64,000 bases of DNA, taken from the NCBI GenBank assembly GCA_016110215.1, contig JADWQD010000004.1, forward strand, positions 1,302,001 to 1,366,000. Direction: 5' to 3'. The notes under the pieces are model-generated. The model was not told where the DNA came from. It did not search any database and was given only the letters and a program-made list of their open reading frames with translations. Of this stretch, positions 54,589 through 64,000 are shown piece after piece. Source of the DNA: Capronia americana. Its lineage: Eukaryota > Ascomycota > Eurotiomycetes > Chaetothyriales > Herpotrichiellaceae. Each line of letters starts with the position of its first letter. Position 1 is the first letter of the stretch. Made by a program: the position numbers and the translations under genes.

Positions 54589-55544
54589 CTGCTTCGGAGA
54601 GTCCCAGCAACCACACACCTTCCCTCTGCGACCACAGTGTCTTGTTTGACAATTGTGAGGAGATTACAGTTCAACGTACCTACATAAGTCGGAGGGAAAT
54701 TTTGGGCGCCGAATTTGGCGGTATTTGCCGCTGCTTTTAGGGATTCTTTCCCTAGCACAACCCAGTCAGTTCCTCGCGGTTGTCTAATTCCTCCTCAATA
54801 TCTGCCAACGTGGACTTCTCCCGCACCGTTCCACAATTCACTACCTCTCCGTGTCATTTCGTGGTACCCTGCCAGCTCGGCTTCCATCTGCACGGGACAC
54901 TCCTTCATTCTGTCTGGAATGACGAGCACGTAGCGGCGTAGATGTGGACAAGGGAGCCTCTGATGTTGCCTGGAGCTGGACCAGAGCGTACTACATATGA
55001 CCATATGCTACCGCCAGTGATACGCATGTGAGACTGCCCTCCGCGGAGACCTTGACCGCCAACATCTCGGAAGTTGACAAAGAATGTCCCAAGCCAGCTC
55101 GAAAGTCGGGCAGATTATCGTATAGGGCAGTCAGTCCTTTAGTCGGCAGGGTGTTTTACTTGTTTCGGCCAGTGTTCGGTCCTGCGATTGGACACTTGGG
55201 AGCAACGCGGTTCCAGACATATTGTGCCTCCCGGGGTTTGATAAGCTGGAAATCGGATACGCAATACTCGCAAGTCTACCAGGGGGTTCTGGAGCCGATG
55301 GGAAGACAGATCTGGCATACCGGGCCCTGCACATGACATCTGAGCCCTCTCGGTGGTCCTGTATTTGTGGTATGCTTACACAACAACGATGAACTGCCAC
55401 GGGTGCCTTCATAGTGCGGCTCATGGTTCAATCATAAATATGCGAAATCCCCCAAGTCGTGCAAGAATGCAAAACTCGTGGCATACACTTTTTATTCGCC
55501 GTTGTCTCGTAACTCATAAGCTCTTTGCTGGCTCAGTATATACC
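54589..55544. promoter_or_regulatory. Divergent promoter region of ERV1 and the GST gene
   Basis: About 955 bases between the two ATGs. The GST frame is open back to about 55353, but no upstream ATG gives a better family start. No element recognised. Confidence 0.4.
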
Positions 55545-56198
55545 ATGACTTCAGTTCCTTCATTAACACTTTGGTATTCGCCCCAAGCATGTTCTATTGC
55601 GCCGCACATTCTGCTCAACGAGGCTGAGCTCGACTTCCAACTTGTTCTTGCCGAAGTTGACATGGCCAAAGACGAGCGGTTCACGGATGAATTCAAGGCT
55701 CTCAACCCGAAAAAGCGCGTGCCAGTTTTCAAAATGAACGGCGAGATCATCACCGAGGTCCCGGCGATCGCAACGGCCATCTCATCTCTGGCCCCGGACC
55801 GGAAGTTCCTTGGACAAACGACTTTGGACACGGTCCGTGTATATGAGTGGTTCAATTACCTTGGAGGAGTGGTACATGGCCAAGCATATGGCGGACTCTA
55901 CCGGCCGGAACGACTGGTCGATGACCCGAAGCTGCACTCTGCCATCCGAGACAAGGCGGGAAAGAACCTCGAACAGAGCTTTGCGTGGATAGAGAGCAAA
56001 ATGCGTGCCTCTGGGACGACTTATGCCGTGGGGGATTCATTTACCGCCGTCGATGCTTATCTGTTTGTGCTGTATCGCTGGGCGGGAGCGTTTATTGCGA
56101 GATTGGAAATTGATTTCCCCCATATGTCGGCCTGGGCAAGCAGGCTGTTGGAAAGAAAAGCGATTCTCAGGGCGCTGGAGGTTCACACCGGCGTGTAA
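55545..56198 (+). CDS. Glutathione S-transferase, bacterial beta-class-like
   Basis: Single-exon protein of 217 residues from the ATG at 55545. The thioredoxin-like N-terminal domain reads LTLWYSPQACSIAPHILLNE, with the cysteine (C16) where beta-class bacterial GSTs have their catalytic or mixed-disulfide cysteine. NPKKRVPVF with its cis-proline follows, then the glutathione-binding pair in TEVPAI. A helical C-terminal domain follows, with FTAVDAYLFVLYRWA as the N-capping region. The usual role is conjugation or glutathione-dependent detoxification of electrophiles in the cytosol. Its neighbours (regulator, laccase, FAD monooxygenase) would fit xenobiotic or phenolic metabolism, which is inference. 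Confidence 0.88.
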   Translation: MTSVPSLTLWYSPQACSIAPHILLNEAELDFQLVLAEVDMAKDERFTDEFKALNPKKRVPVFKMNGEIITEVPAIATAISSLAPDRKFLGQTTLDTVRVYEWFNYLGGVVHGQAYGGLYRPERLVDDPKLHSAIRDKAGKNLEQSFAWIESKMRASGTTYAVGDSFTAVDAYLFVLYRWAGAFIARLEIDFPHMSAWASRLLERKAILRALEVHTGV

Positions 56199-56553
56199 AG
56201 CACATCACAATCGCATCATTGATATATTCGTTCTTGGTGGGCAGCCTTGCTCACTCCACCGTCTCTCCACTCGGTCAGGCACAAGATCCTTTCTGATCCC
56301 TCGATCTGCCATTCATGCAGGCCTGGCCCGGCAGGGATTTTGTCCGAGGAGTTAGAAAGAGCTTCACCACGTTGAGTCATCACGCTGAACTGTGTTCTAT
56401 TAGCACGGATTTCTTACAATTGCATTGCATCATTCTGGCGCTAACGCAAACCACCACTGCCAGCATCTGAGGTGGTATCAGCACTGGATTCAAACGTGAG
56501 AAAGCAATCTAGCCAAGAGATCGAGTATTGCTCTCTGAAATCATAGCTGGCTG
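56199..56553. other. Convergent 3' intergenic region
   Basis: About 355 bases between the GST and Zn2Cys6 stops. Nothing seen. Confidence 0.4.
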
Positions 56554-58761
56554 TTATGGGAGGCCAACCGGGTCACCCAGTAAGGCATCAAGCGGCGGAC
56601 TAGGAAAGTCCAGCTCAATCTGCCAGTCCCTGTCCGAGACTGAAGAACTGAGCCCAAACAGATCCAGTTCAGTGATGCTAGTGTCCAGCCGTTGGAGATT
56701 TTCTCTTCTGCCATCCGACTCTTGCTGCAAATTTTGCCGCCGAGCAACATTGGGAGGTGGGAGCTCAGCAGATGACAGAGGGCCGGTTGAATTCTTCGGC
56801 GAGCAAATCCCACGATGTTCTTTATATGTCCTCTTGGTAATCTTGCGAGGGAACGCAACTGCGAACCGGCGCGCGAGCACAAATTCGTCTTCCGACAGGT
56901 GTTCCGCCCGCTCGCGCATGTTGCCCACCATTTGCAGGGTGCTGCCGATTCTCCATACCCGGCTGTAGTGGCCCAGGACTAGTCTGGCAAGATCGTGAGT
57001 GAGCGAAGCAGGGTTTGTCTGGCTCGTCGAACTCGATGGGACATACACCGGCATCATCGTGCATGCGATAAACGGATGTGCGACCGCAATAAAGTCGGGC
57101 GGCCAGTTGCCGACTATCCATGTGATATCGTCAAAGCGCGCCTTTGATGCCGATGCGCTGGACGAGGCTGCCTGTTCGTTGTGGCATGGGGATCCTTCTT
57201 CCACGACGGTCGAGATCGTCAACTTTGTCCCAGCCAGAATGAGATGCACGGCGACGATCCAATTACCGCGAGCAAAATTGGTCTTGTCAAAAGCAAACGG
57301 GTTACTCCTCAAATGGAAGATGGGCGGAAGGGCCAGTCGAAGGCAGCTGAGCGACAGCTCCAGCTCCCGTTTCTGTTCGGGCAAGACCCCTCCTGTCAGT
57401 TGGGCCAAGTCGTGCGCAATCGACGACGTGTACTTTACCACCAAATACCACGCTCTTTCATCTTGATTCGCACAATTTTCAAGGCTCTTCCAGGCGTCTT
57501 TGGGCTCCGGCACCAATTTGGCCGAAGCGACCGGCGCTCCCGCATACCACATTTCATCCGAACACGGCAGATGTGTTGTAACACGCTTTTTGTTGATCTT
57601 GCACGGTCGTCGTGAAGTTACGGCGTTGAAAGTGTCCAGTTCCCAAACAAGCCACCAGGCACGCCGGAACTCTTCTCTGGTCGTCCATTCTTCAGGATCC
57701 AAATCAGACAGATCGTCCGAGTCGTCATCAATGGAGTTCAGATCTAACTCATATGCGAGGTCCACGCAACGCGATACCGCCCCCCAAGTCAAAGTCATCG
57801 GGCCGGAAGTGAAGCAATAAAATGCCAGGAGGATACAGCCTTGGAGGAGGATAATGCTGGGCGGCGCCTGGGATTGCCTCAATGTTTCGTAACATCGCTG
57901 CGCTTCGATGAAGAAGGTATCTCCGCGTTCAGGAGGAGAAGAATGGACATCTGGTCCCGGATCCATATGCCTTGCGGCGAGTGCGAAGACGCCCATCAAA
58001 AGAAATTGCTCTTCCAAGGGCAGCGAGCAGAGAGGAACTAGCTGTGCTTGTGCTGGGGACGGAGGAAGATAATGTGCGTAAAACCGCGGCCGATGCAGGA
58101 GTGGTAGCCACACTTGGACATGGGAAAAGTACAGCTCCACCAGTTTGATTTGGTCATCGGGGGATGGGAAGCCGTTGAAAGTAGGGGAAATGTGGTCGGG
58201 AAGGGGTTGGCTCATCGGCTTGGCAGTGTCACATTGGTGTACTGCTGGCGACAGATCCATCTGAGGCTGAGGCTGATGGAGCTGTGGCATGTTGGCACCG
58301 AGTTCCACTCTGAAAGGGGCTCCAGACATGGCGTGCACCCTATCTCGAGTGGCAGCCGGCTCATGATCGGGATCAGGTGGTGCCGGCACTCCTGATATCA
58401 ACGGAAACTCATACTGCAGTGTCGTGCCCGGTGGAGGAGATGTCAGTGGATTGACCCCCGGCGACAACGACGAGGCGTCAGTGCCGGAGGTCGTCTGTGA
58501 CCCCAGCAGCTGCTGACGTACCTCAGGATCGAGAAGATTGAGCAGATCGTTGATGGTCAAGCGCTTGGAAAGATTCAACGATGTCTTCTGGGCTTTTCGA
58601 CTCGGCTGTTTTCTTTTCTGCGGATACACACATGGTCCACCGATGCGCTGACAAAGTCCACAGGCGGGCTTCTGGCGGTCGCATCTGTTCTTTCTCCTAC
58701 TGCACTCTTCGCAAGCTCGCATCATCTTCCCAGCCTGGGTCGACAAGGTATCCTGGGACAT
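56554..58761 (-). CDS. Zn2Cys6 transcription factor divergent from laccase
   Basis: Single-exon protein of 735 residues. The zinc cluster lies at residues 17-44: C17-x2-C20-x6-C27-x6-C34-x2-C37-x6-C44, followed by a basic linker (PQKRKQPSRKAQK) and a leucine-rich segment (LTINDLLNLLDPEV). The middle region (LVELYFSHVQVWLPLLHRP, RRAWWLVWELDTFNAVTSRRP) is the fungal_trans domain, of the xylanolytic-activator type. It is divergent from the laccase across 1.7 kb, so a pathway-specific role for the laccase block is plausible but unproved. Confidence 0.92.
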   Translation of the reverse strand: MSQDTLSTQAGKMMRACEECSRRKNRCDRQKPACGLCQRIGGPCVYPQKRKQPSRKAQKTSLNLSKRLTINDLLNLLDPEVRQQLLGSQTTSGTDASSLSPGVNPLTSPPPGTTLQYEFPLISGVPAPPDPDHEPAATRDRVHAMSGAPFRVELGANMPQLHQPQPQMDLSPAVHQCDTAKPMSQPLPDHISPTFNGFPSPDDQIKLVELYFSHVQVWLPLLHRPRFYAHYLPPSPAQAQLVPLCSLPLEEQFLLMGVFALAARHMDPGPDVHSSPPERGDTFFIEAQRCYETLRQSQAPPSIILLQGCILLAFYCFTSGPMTLTWGAVSRCVDLAYELDLNSIDDDSDDLSDLDPEEWTTREEFRRAWWLVWELDTFNAVTSRRPCKINKKRVTTHLPCSDEMWYAGAPVASAKLVPEPKDAWKSLENCANQDERAWYLVVKYTSSIAHDLAQLTGGVLPEQKRELELSLSCLRLALPPIFHLRSNPFAFDKTNFARGNWIVAVHLILAGTKLTISTVVEEGSPCHNEQAASSSASASKARFDDITWIVGNWPPDFIAVAHPFIACTMMPVYVPSSSTSQTNPASLTHDLARLVLGHYSRVWRIGSTLQMVGNMRERAEHLSEDEFVLARRFAVAFPRKITKRTYKEHRGICSPKNSTGPLSSAELPPPNVARRQNLQQESDGRRENLQRLDTSITELDLFGLSSSVSDRDWQIELDFPSPPLDALLGDPVGLP

Positions 58762-60499
58762 TTCTTCAAGGTTCGTCTCTCATGGTGATACATCGCGAAG
58801 ACACTCGAGGATGGAGTGGGCGAGGCCGGGGGAGAGTCAAATAGACTCGACTCCCCACGTCTGGGCAGCGCGGCAGGGCGAACATAGCCCAGTCTGCGGT
58901 GCGTGCTTGTTCGACGGAGGACAATCCAATTGGAAGCAAACCCGGCAAGGTACGAGGACAGAAGACACCGTGGGTCGTAGTGAAAGCCATGCCCCGGCCG
59001 CTTCAAAAGCCGTGGCGTCTCTCCACGCGCGGACACAACGGCAGAAGAAGAACGCCGGCCACACTCGTGACTCTGATCACGTGCCTTGGACTTGGCATTC
59101 CCTGCCAAGCCTTCATCTGCCTCTCCTCTAATCCGCCTTCGGTTTAGGCGGTCGAGCCGCTTCGGGTTCTGGGCGCGCCGCCGCTTTTGACGGCTATAAG
59201 AAACTCGTCTTCCCATCCCAACTCTCTCCTCCCTTCTCACTTGTGCTTTCCTTCTCCCCTCTGTTCGCCTTAACGCACCTTGTTGTGCTTCAAATAGCGG
59301 GGTGATCAGGTCCGAGAACGGAAATAGACTTTGGAGAGGTCAAGATTCGCCGTTGAGTATTATAATGGTATTCTAGTTTGCCCCTGCAAGCGCCATACCT
59401 CAGTGCTGTGAAAAGATATCTGGTTCTTGGTGTGCTCCTTCCACAAGTTATGTACAGCAGAAGTGTGCTGTGCTACTGCTGCTCCTACTGATATCCTCAG
59501 CTGGTCTTGATGAAAGAAAGGTACGAGTACTCGATTTACCCCGCTCTTCGCTTACCTTTTTGGTCGCTCTTCCTAACTTCCTCTGCTGCGGCGGGCATGG
59601 GCCGGTGTCTGGTGCAAGTCCGCGAGTTTGCAGCGGGGTCGGATGGAGGTGGCTGACTGAGCATGTTCAGCTTCGATGAGCTGCAGGGGTTGGTTTTGAG
59701 ACCTTATGTGCACAAAGTGATGCAGCCAGCCTCGGTTTCAGCCAACGAACACCATCCTTGCGTCAATTCTTGGACAGGCCTTGCCAAAAAGGAGTGGACC
59801 AAACCCCAACGCACCGCGTCAGCTACCTCTTTTCAAGCGACCGAATGGTTTAATACAGTTTCAGGATTGAGCAGAGCTCAAGAGCATAATTTTAAGTTCA
59901 TCAACTCGGATTTCATTTGTTATGGCCGCGGCGGGGTGTTTATATACTTCAAGTTGCCCGTGAATTGGGATTTGGTTCACTTTTTTTGGGCCAGGCCTTG
60001 CATGTCCCAGTACTTTGCATATCTGCTGCCGGGCTAGAGAGTGAGCACCTCCGAATCCTGAGTACACTCGCTGCCGATAATGCTTCACGATCTTCAGCTT
60101 TCCGGTTTGTCCTCGCTGATCACCATTACGACTTTGTTGCAAGCGGCTATCAGCTGCTTGACGACCTCTACTGTGTGCGAGTTTCCATGATGGCAGTTTC
60201 CCGCTCTGGCTACCCCTCTTGCCAATTCCACGACCAGATGTGTTGGGTGGATGTCCGTCCTCAATCTGTGGCGTAGCTGAAAGACATGCATGGATGCCAT
60301 CGGTTGCTGGCGTAGCTGAGAGACATGCATGGATGTGTCACAAACACTGCGGCTAGCTGCAGTCGCAGATCAGTGTGCAGTCCTGTCGAAAGACTCACAT
60401 ATCACATTCCCATCCCAGCGCGTAAGCTAATCGGCCGATCAAACTTCTTCCATCCAGCCTTTTCCGTCCGCATTGCTAATATAATTGAATTACAGCAAA
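58762..60499. promoter_or_regulatory. Divergent promoter region of the regulator and the laccase
   Basis: About 1.74 kb between the ATGs at 58761 (minus) and 60500 (plus). It contains a CACGTG motif at 59078-59083 and a 28-base tandem duplication at 60269-60335, about 200 bases before the laccase ATG. Open frames such as 59663-60037 plus have no recognisable domain. Confidence 0.5.
60269..60335. repeat. 28-base direct repeat in the laccase promoter
   Basis: Copies at 60269-60296 and 60308-60335 differ at one base. The period is 39 bases. Each contains the palindrome CATGCATG. Confidence 0.85.
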
Positions 60500-62963
60500 A
60501 TGGGCATCTTCGCACGTCTCTGGATGACAGTCGTCACTATTACCCATTGGATCACCCTCTCCCCTTTCAACAATCATGAAGGCTATCAACAGCCAATTGG
60601 GGGCAAATTTCCGGTGTCAACCGATCTTCCAAATGCCAATCTACCGCGACCAATTTTTTCGCCGCCAGGCTCCAATATCCAAGGGTTTCAGTGCGACTAC
60701 TCGGCAATGGGTCCGAACTGGATCGACTGCTCTACCACTATTCCCGGATGCTGGCTCAAAAACACTGTAACTGGGGAACAACTGGATGTTACTACAGACT
60801 ATGAAGATGCCGCATTGACACCGAACGGTACCATCCGCAACTATACCTTGTACGTGACGGAGAATAACACAATCAACGCCGACGGTCTCAACTTTACAGA
60901 CGGAAGAATGTTCAATGGCATATTTCCTGGTCCATTGCTTGAGGCTTGCTGGGGAGATACTGTCAATGTCACCGTCGTGAACAACATGACTTTCAACGGA
61001 ACCAGCATTCATTGGCATGGTATTCGCCAGTGGAAAACTATGCATATGGATGGCGTCAATGGAATTACGCAGTGTCCCATCGCACCTGGCGATAGTTTCA
61101 GCTACGTCTGGAAGGTCATGCAATACGGCAGCTCCTGGTATCACAGTCATTACTCAGTACAATATGCTGATGGACTACAAGGACCCATAGTAAATCTCCC
61201 CCCGGTCCAACTATTGTCTCACTGCATCCTCGCAGCTCCTCTTCTATTCTCGAATTGCATGGAGATTTGTACCTCAATCTAACTGTACACAGACACTCCA
61301 TGGCCCCACAACCATGCCCTACGATACAGCCATATCACCTTTGATTACGTCGGACTGGCGTACGTTCATCCTGGCTTTCATCCTCGTTTTCCGTCTCTAC
61401 TGATATTCTTGTCTTTCGGAAGTTTTCGGTAGGATATTGCTAACATGCACCCAAAAGTTCATAACAGTGCCTTTCAAGCTGAGTTGAGTAACACGACCGC
61501 TCCAACAATCCTTTTGAACGGAACCGGCAACATCACGCGTTTTTATGGACACAACACTCCTTCGAATCCGACAGGATTCAATAGTTCTACAATACCCCAA
61601 GGTTTCGAAATTACTTTCAACTCGACAAGCCCAAACGATCAAACAGGTGCAAGGCGATATCTGTTGCGAATTATCAACACATCCTACTCTACAGAAATTA
61701 CTTTTTCTATTGACAACCATTATCTAGTGGTTGTCGAGGCAGATTTTGTCCCAGTGCAACCTAAAAACGTTACGTCAATCCTGGTCGCTATCGGTCAAAG
61801 ATACCACATCATCGTTGAGGCGCAGCCGGCTACTCTCGGTGCAGCCAATCCGATAGAACCAAATGGCAATTACTGGATACGAACCAACACCTCGGGCTGT
61901 TTTGACGATATCAAGGGCAAAATCAACGGTTTCGAACGGACTGGGATACTGCGGTACACCAACAGCACTAGTGAACCAACCAGCAGTACTTGGCCAGACA
62001 TTGCAAAATTGCCAGATTGTTATGACGGCCTTTCTGGGAGCCTGCAAACCGCGTACAACTGGACTGTCACCGTTCCTCAGAACGGTTTGAGCGGGTCACT
62101 TGGCCAAGGAGGGGAACTATTCAACGTGAAATTCAATTCCCAGGGGAACACACCGCAATATGCGGCGGCATTTGTCAACTTTCAGCGATCCCCCAATGCT
62201 GATTTCACACCCTTTCAGACTACTTACGGCAACCCTACATTCCTCAATCTCGACAACACCGCCGAAGCTTGGCCGGTCGGTTGGGTGGTTGTGCCTGAGA
62301 ACTATACAGACAATGACTTTGTATGTTGACGCTCTCTTCCACAATGCTTGAATTCGGCAGCGATCTGTTGGACGTTTTTGATTCTGACGTGGTCACCACA
62401 GGTCTATCTTGTTCTGCAAGGCGGACAGCACCCAGTAAGCAACACCTCAAGTTGTTAAACATGCCATATTTACACAGGTGTTCCAGATCCATCTGCACGG
62501 TCACGATTTTGCGATCCTTGAATACGAAGCTGACGCAAATTTTACTGTGCACCCTTGGAAGGCGCCCTATATTGGTCCCATGAGGCGTGATGTTGTGCTC
62601 CTACCTCCGGACGGCTATGCTGTCATCGCCTTCAAAACCGACAATCCAGGTGCCTGGTTAATGCACTGTCACATTGCGTGAGATTCCGGTGATCAATGAG
62701 GTCAGGGAATTTGTTTGCTGACACGAGCATTGAACAGGTTCCACGCCTCTGGGGGACTGAGTCTCCAAATCATGGAGCGACAGGCCGATGCCAATGCCAT
62801 TTGGCAACCAGGAAACTCCGCCGCGCTCTCGGTGGCCAATCGACTCTGCTCAAGCTGGAATTCATGGGCTTACGACTGCAGAAACTACTGGCCGGGAAAT
62901 ATCAACGGATCTTATCCGGCATGCGACAATGCTACTCTACTCCAGAATGACTCTGGGGTCTGA
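60500..62963 (+). CDS. Ascomycete laccase / multicopper oxidase
   Basis: Model: exons 60500-61189, 61293-61359, 61458-62320, 62402-62434, 62487-62677, 62738-62963; 689 residues. All four copper signatures are intact: HWHG (H171, H173), WYHSHY (H215, H217), HPIHLHGH (H550, H553, H555, H557) and HCHIAFH (H611, C612, H613, H617). The fourth splice acceptor was set at 62486, not 62477, because only this restores HPIHLHGH. The residue ten after the copper cysteine is leucine. The C-terminus ends DSGV, the ascomycete laccase processing or plug motif. A modest hydrophobic N-terminus may be the signal peptide. Several N-glycosylation sequons support secretion. It oxidises phenols with reduction of O2 to water; the natural substrate (pigment, lignin-derived phenol) is unknown. 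Confidence 0.9.
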
Positions 62964-63731
62964 CCTGTGAAGCCTAAGCTGCACCGCTTGAATAAGGGGA
63001 TAGTTCGAATTACTCTAAGACTGTTAGGACTTGGAGCAATTTATACACGGAATCTGCATCCGGGATTGTCGAGGACGTTGTCTTTGCAAAACTGCAGCCT
63101 ATGCACTAATGTCAAGGGGACGGCATGTTACGAGGGGACGTTTATACGGCCACCTGGGACCCGGGTATGGAATATTGAGCGAGCCAAGCAGCCTCGTTGG
63201 CAAGGCTGAGAAGGTTAGACGTGGCCGGTACAGGACGTAACCATTGTACTGCGATGGACTGCATCAGACTGTCGCAGTCCACTACGGAGCACAGTCAATA
63301 CATAGATATATAGGCATGGACTGACCCCGTGGGTGTCAGTCCGTAGTCAATCAGTTATATTCTAACCCCTAGAGTAGGCGCTCTTTCTAGGGAGGAGTGG
63401 GAGAAGATGCATTGTGATCCTTGCTACGCGTCCTTGAGGCGCCCATACTTGGGGCAGTGAAGCCGGCATATGAGAGAGGGGAGTCACCTCCAAAAGCTGC
63501 AACTTGCGTTGAACTGTAAATATCTCACAGAGAACAACTGCAATTGACACTGACCGCCGTTCAGCGTCGATGACCTCTCACTATATCCCTCGCTCGCCTG
63601 ATAAAAGCTCGTCGAAACAAAATCTAGCATTTCTCGACCTACCTCCAGTCTGGTCTTGGAGCCCTTGCCGGAGGTACTTCTCTCCTTCTCTCTACAAAAT
63701 GGCTTACTTCCAAACCTCGCACCTTCATCGG
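62964..63731. other. Convergent intergenic region with two related hairpins
   Basis: About 770 bases between the laccase and FAD-monooxygenase stops. It contains two closely spaced inverted repeats with related GGACTG/CAGTCC stems at 63248-63280 and 63318-63342. No gene called; a minus-strand frame at 63484-63750 overlaps the end of the next gene and has no domain. Confidence 0.5.
63248..63342. repeat. Pair of hairpins sharing GGACTG/CAGTCC stems
   Basis: First: GGACTGC 63256-63262 with GCAGTCC 63274-63280; an alternative pairing is ACTGCGA 63248-63254 with TCGCAGT 63272-63278. Second: GGACTGAC 63318-63325 with GTCAGTCC 63335-63342, around a 9-base loop. Confidence 0.65.
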
Positions 63732-64000
63732 CTATACCGCCACCTGCCAAGCAGACATCTTCTCAATGTTATCGTGGTTGGCGTTTCCTATGGTCGCGGT
63801 AAACCCGGACCTCTTCACGAACGCGGTCTGTTCCTGTTGGAAAGCTTCAGCCTCTCCAAGGTCTGTCGACGTCTCTCGGCCCACCGAGATCCGCAGGATA
63901 GTGGCAATATTGGTGGGCACCTGCCCATCGGCATTGGCACGCCAGGCGACCATGTCGTCTGGTCGAACGAGGACCGCCTCACGCTCCCACAACTTGTAGG
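63732..64000 (-). CDS. FAD-dependent aromatic-ring monooxygenase, C-terminus only
   Basis: Partial gene running off the right edge; its 5' part is outside the window. About 89 codons are visible. YKLWEREAVLVRPDDMVAWRA, read from the window edge, is the conserved C-terminal segment of the phenol hydroxylase/PHBH-type FAD monooxygenases, where LVRPD.xVAWR ends the last domain. The following residues (INATIGNANHD-like, ending KMSAWQVAV) are less conserved and could contain an unrecognised intron. Such enzymes hydroxylate phenols or polyketides with NADPH and O2. The assignment depends on one short motif. Confidence 0.6.
   Translation of the reverse strand, partial: YKLWEREAVLVRPDDMVAWRANADGQVPTNIATILRISVGRETSTDLGEAEAFQQEQTAFVKRSGFTATIGNANHDNIEKMSAWQVAV

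Noticed and set aside
58722..59240. 172-codon minus-strand frame over the start of the second Zn2Cys6 gene
   Set aside because: Different frame from the regulator, Arg/Ser-rich and without a domain; it covers the promoter and leader.
59663..60037. 124-codon plus-strand frame upstream of the laccase
   Set aside because: No domain and no leader or membrane features; it lies inside the long divergent promoter region.

Overview
The window is nuclear DNA of a filamentous ascomycete (Pezizomycotina). The genes are close together and carry short GT...AG introns of about 45-85 bases. Several families are typical of these fungi: two Zn2Cys6 transcription factors, a TRI12-type efflux pump, an ascomycete laccase, a DUF3431 protein and a cofactor-independent phosphoglycerate mutase. 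The protein style suggests Eurotiomycetes, perhaps Chaetothyriales; that placement is an impression, not a demonstration. No rRNA, tRNA, CRISPR, plasmid or intact transposon was found. Starts were taken at ATG, and introns were placed so that splice signals, reading phase and family motifs agree. All multi-exon models here keep phase across every junction.

Layout. 0-13 kb: 5'-truncated allantoinase; Vma12-type V-ATPase assembly factor; a large C2H2/Myb factor of the Reb1/TTF-I type; UDP-glucose:glycoprotein glucosyltransferase ending in RDEL. 13-24 kb: TRI12-type MFS pump (five exons), DJ-1/PfpI protein, DHCR24-like FAD oxidoreductase, cupredoxin-like membrane protein, short-chain dehydrogenase. 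24-36 kb: mostly housekeeping genes. These are cystathionine beta-synthase, an SR splicing factor split over four short exons, an SLC25 carrier of the APS/PAPS/CoA type, ribosomal protein eL18, gamma-glutamyl phosphate reductase and phosphoglycerate mutase. 37-51 kb: Zn2Cys6 regulator, four-pass membrane protein of unknown function, alpha/beta hydrolase with a peroxisomal-type tail, a small orphan ORF, and a HAD 'Swiss-army-knife' RNA-repair-like protein. 52-64 kb: DUF3431 protein, Erv1 sulfhydryl oxidase, bacterial-type GST, a second Zn2Cys6 regulator divergent from a six-exon laccase, and the C-terminus of an aromatic-ring FAD monooxygenase.

Functional themes. Secretory and organelle proteostasis is represented by UGGT, Vma12 and Erv1. 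Sulfur metabolism is represented by cystathionine beta-synthase and the nearby APS/PAPS-type carrier. The right end (GST, regulator, laccase, FAD monooxygenase) looks like an accessory block for phenolic or xenobiotic chemistry and is the most plausible functional module in the window. I found no clearly new multi-gene system. The strongest second-look items are the composite zinc-finger/Myb factor, the right-end redox block, the DHCR24 homologue in a fungus, the degenerate copper site of the cupredoxin-like protein and the tandem repeat in the laccase promoter.
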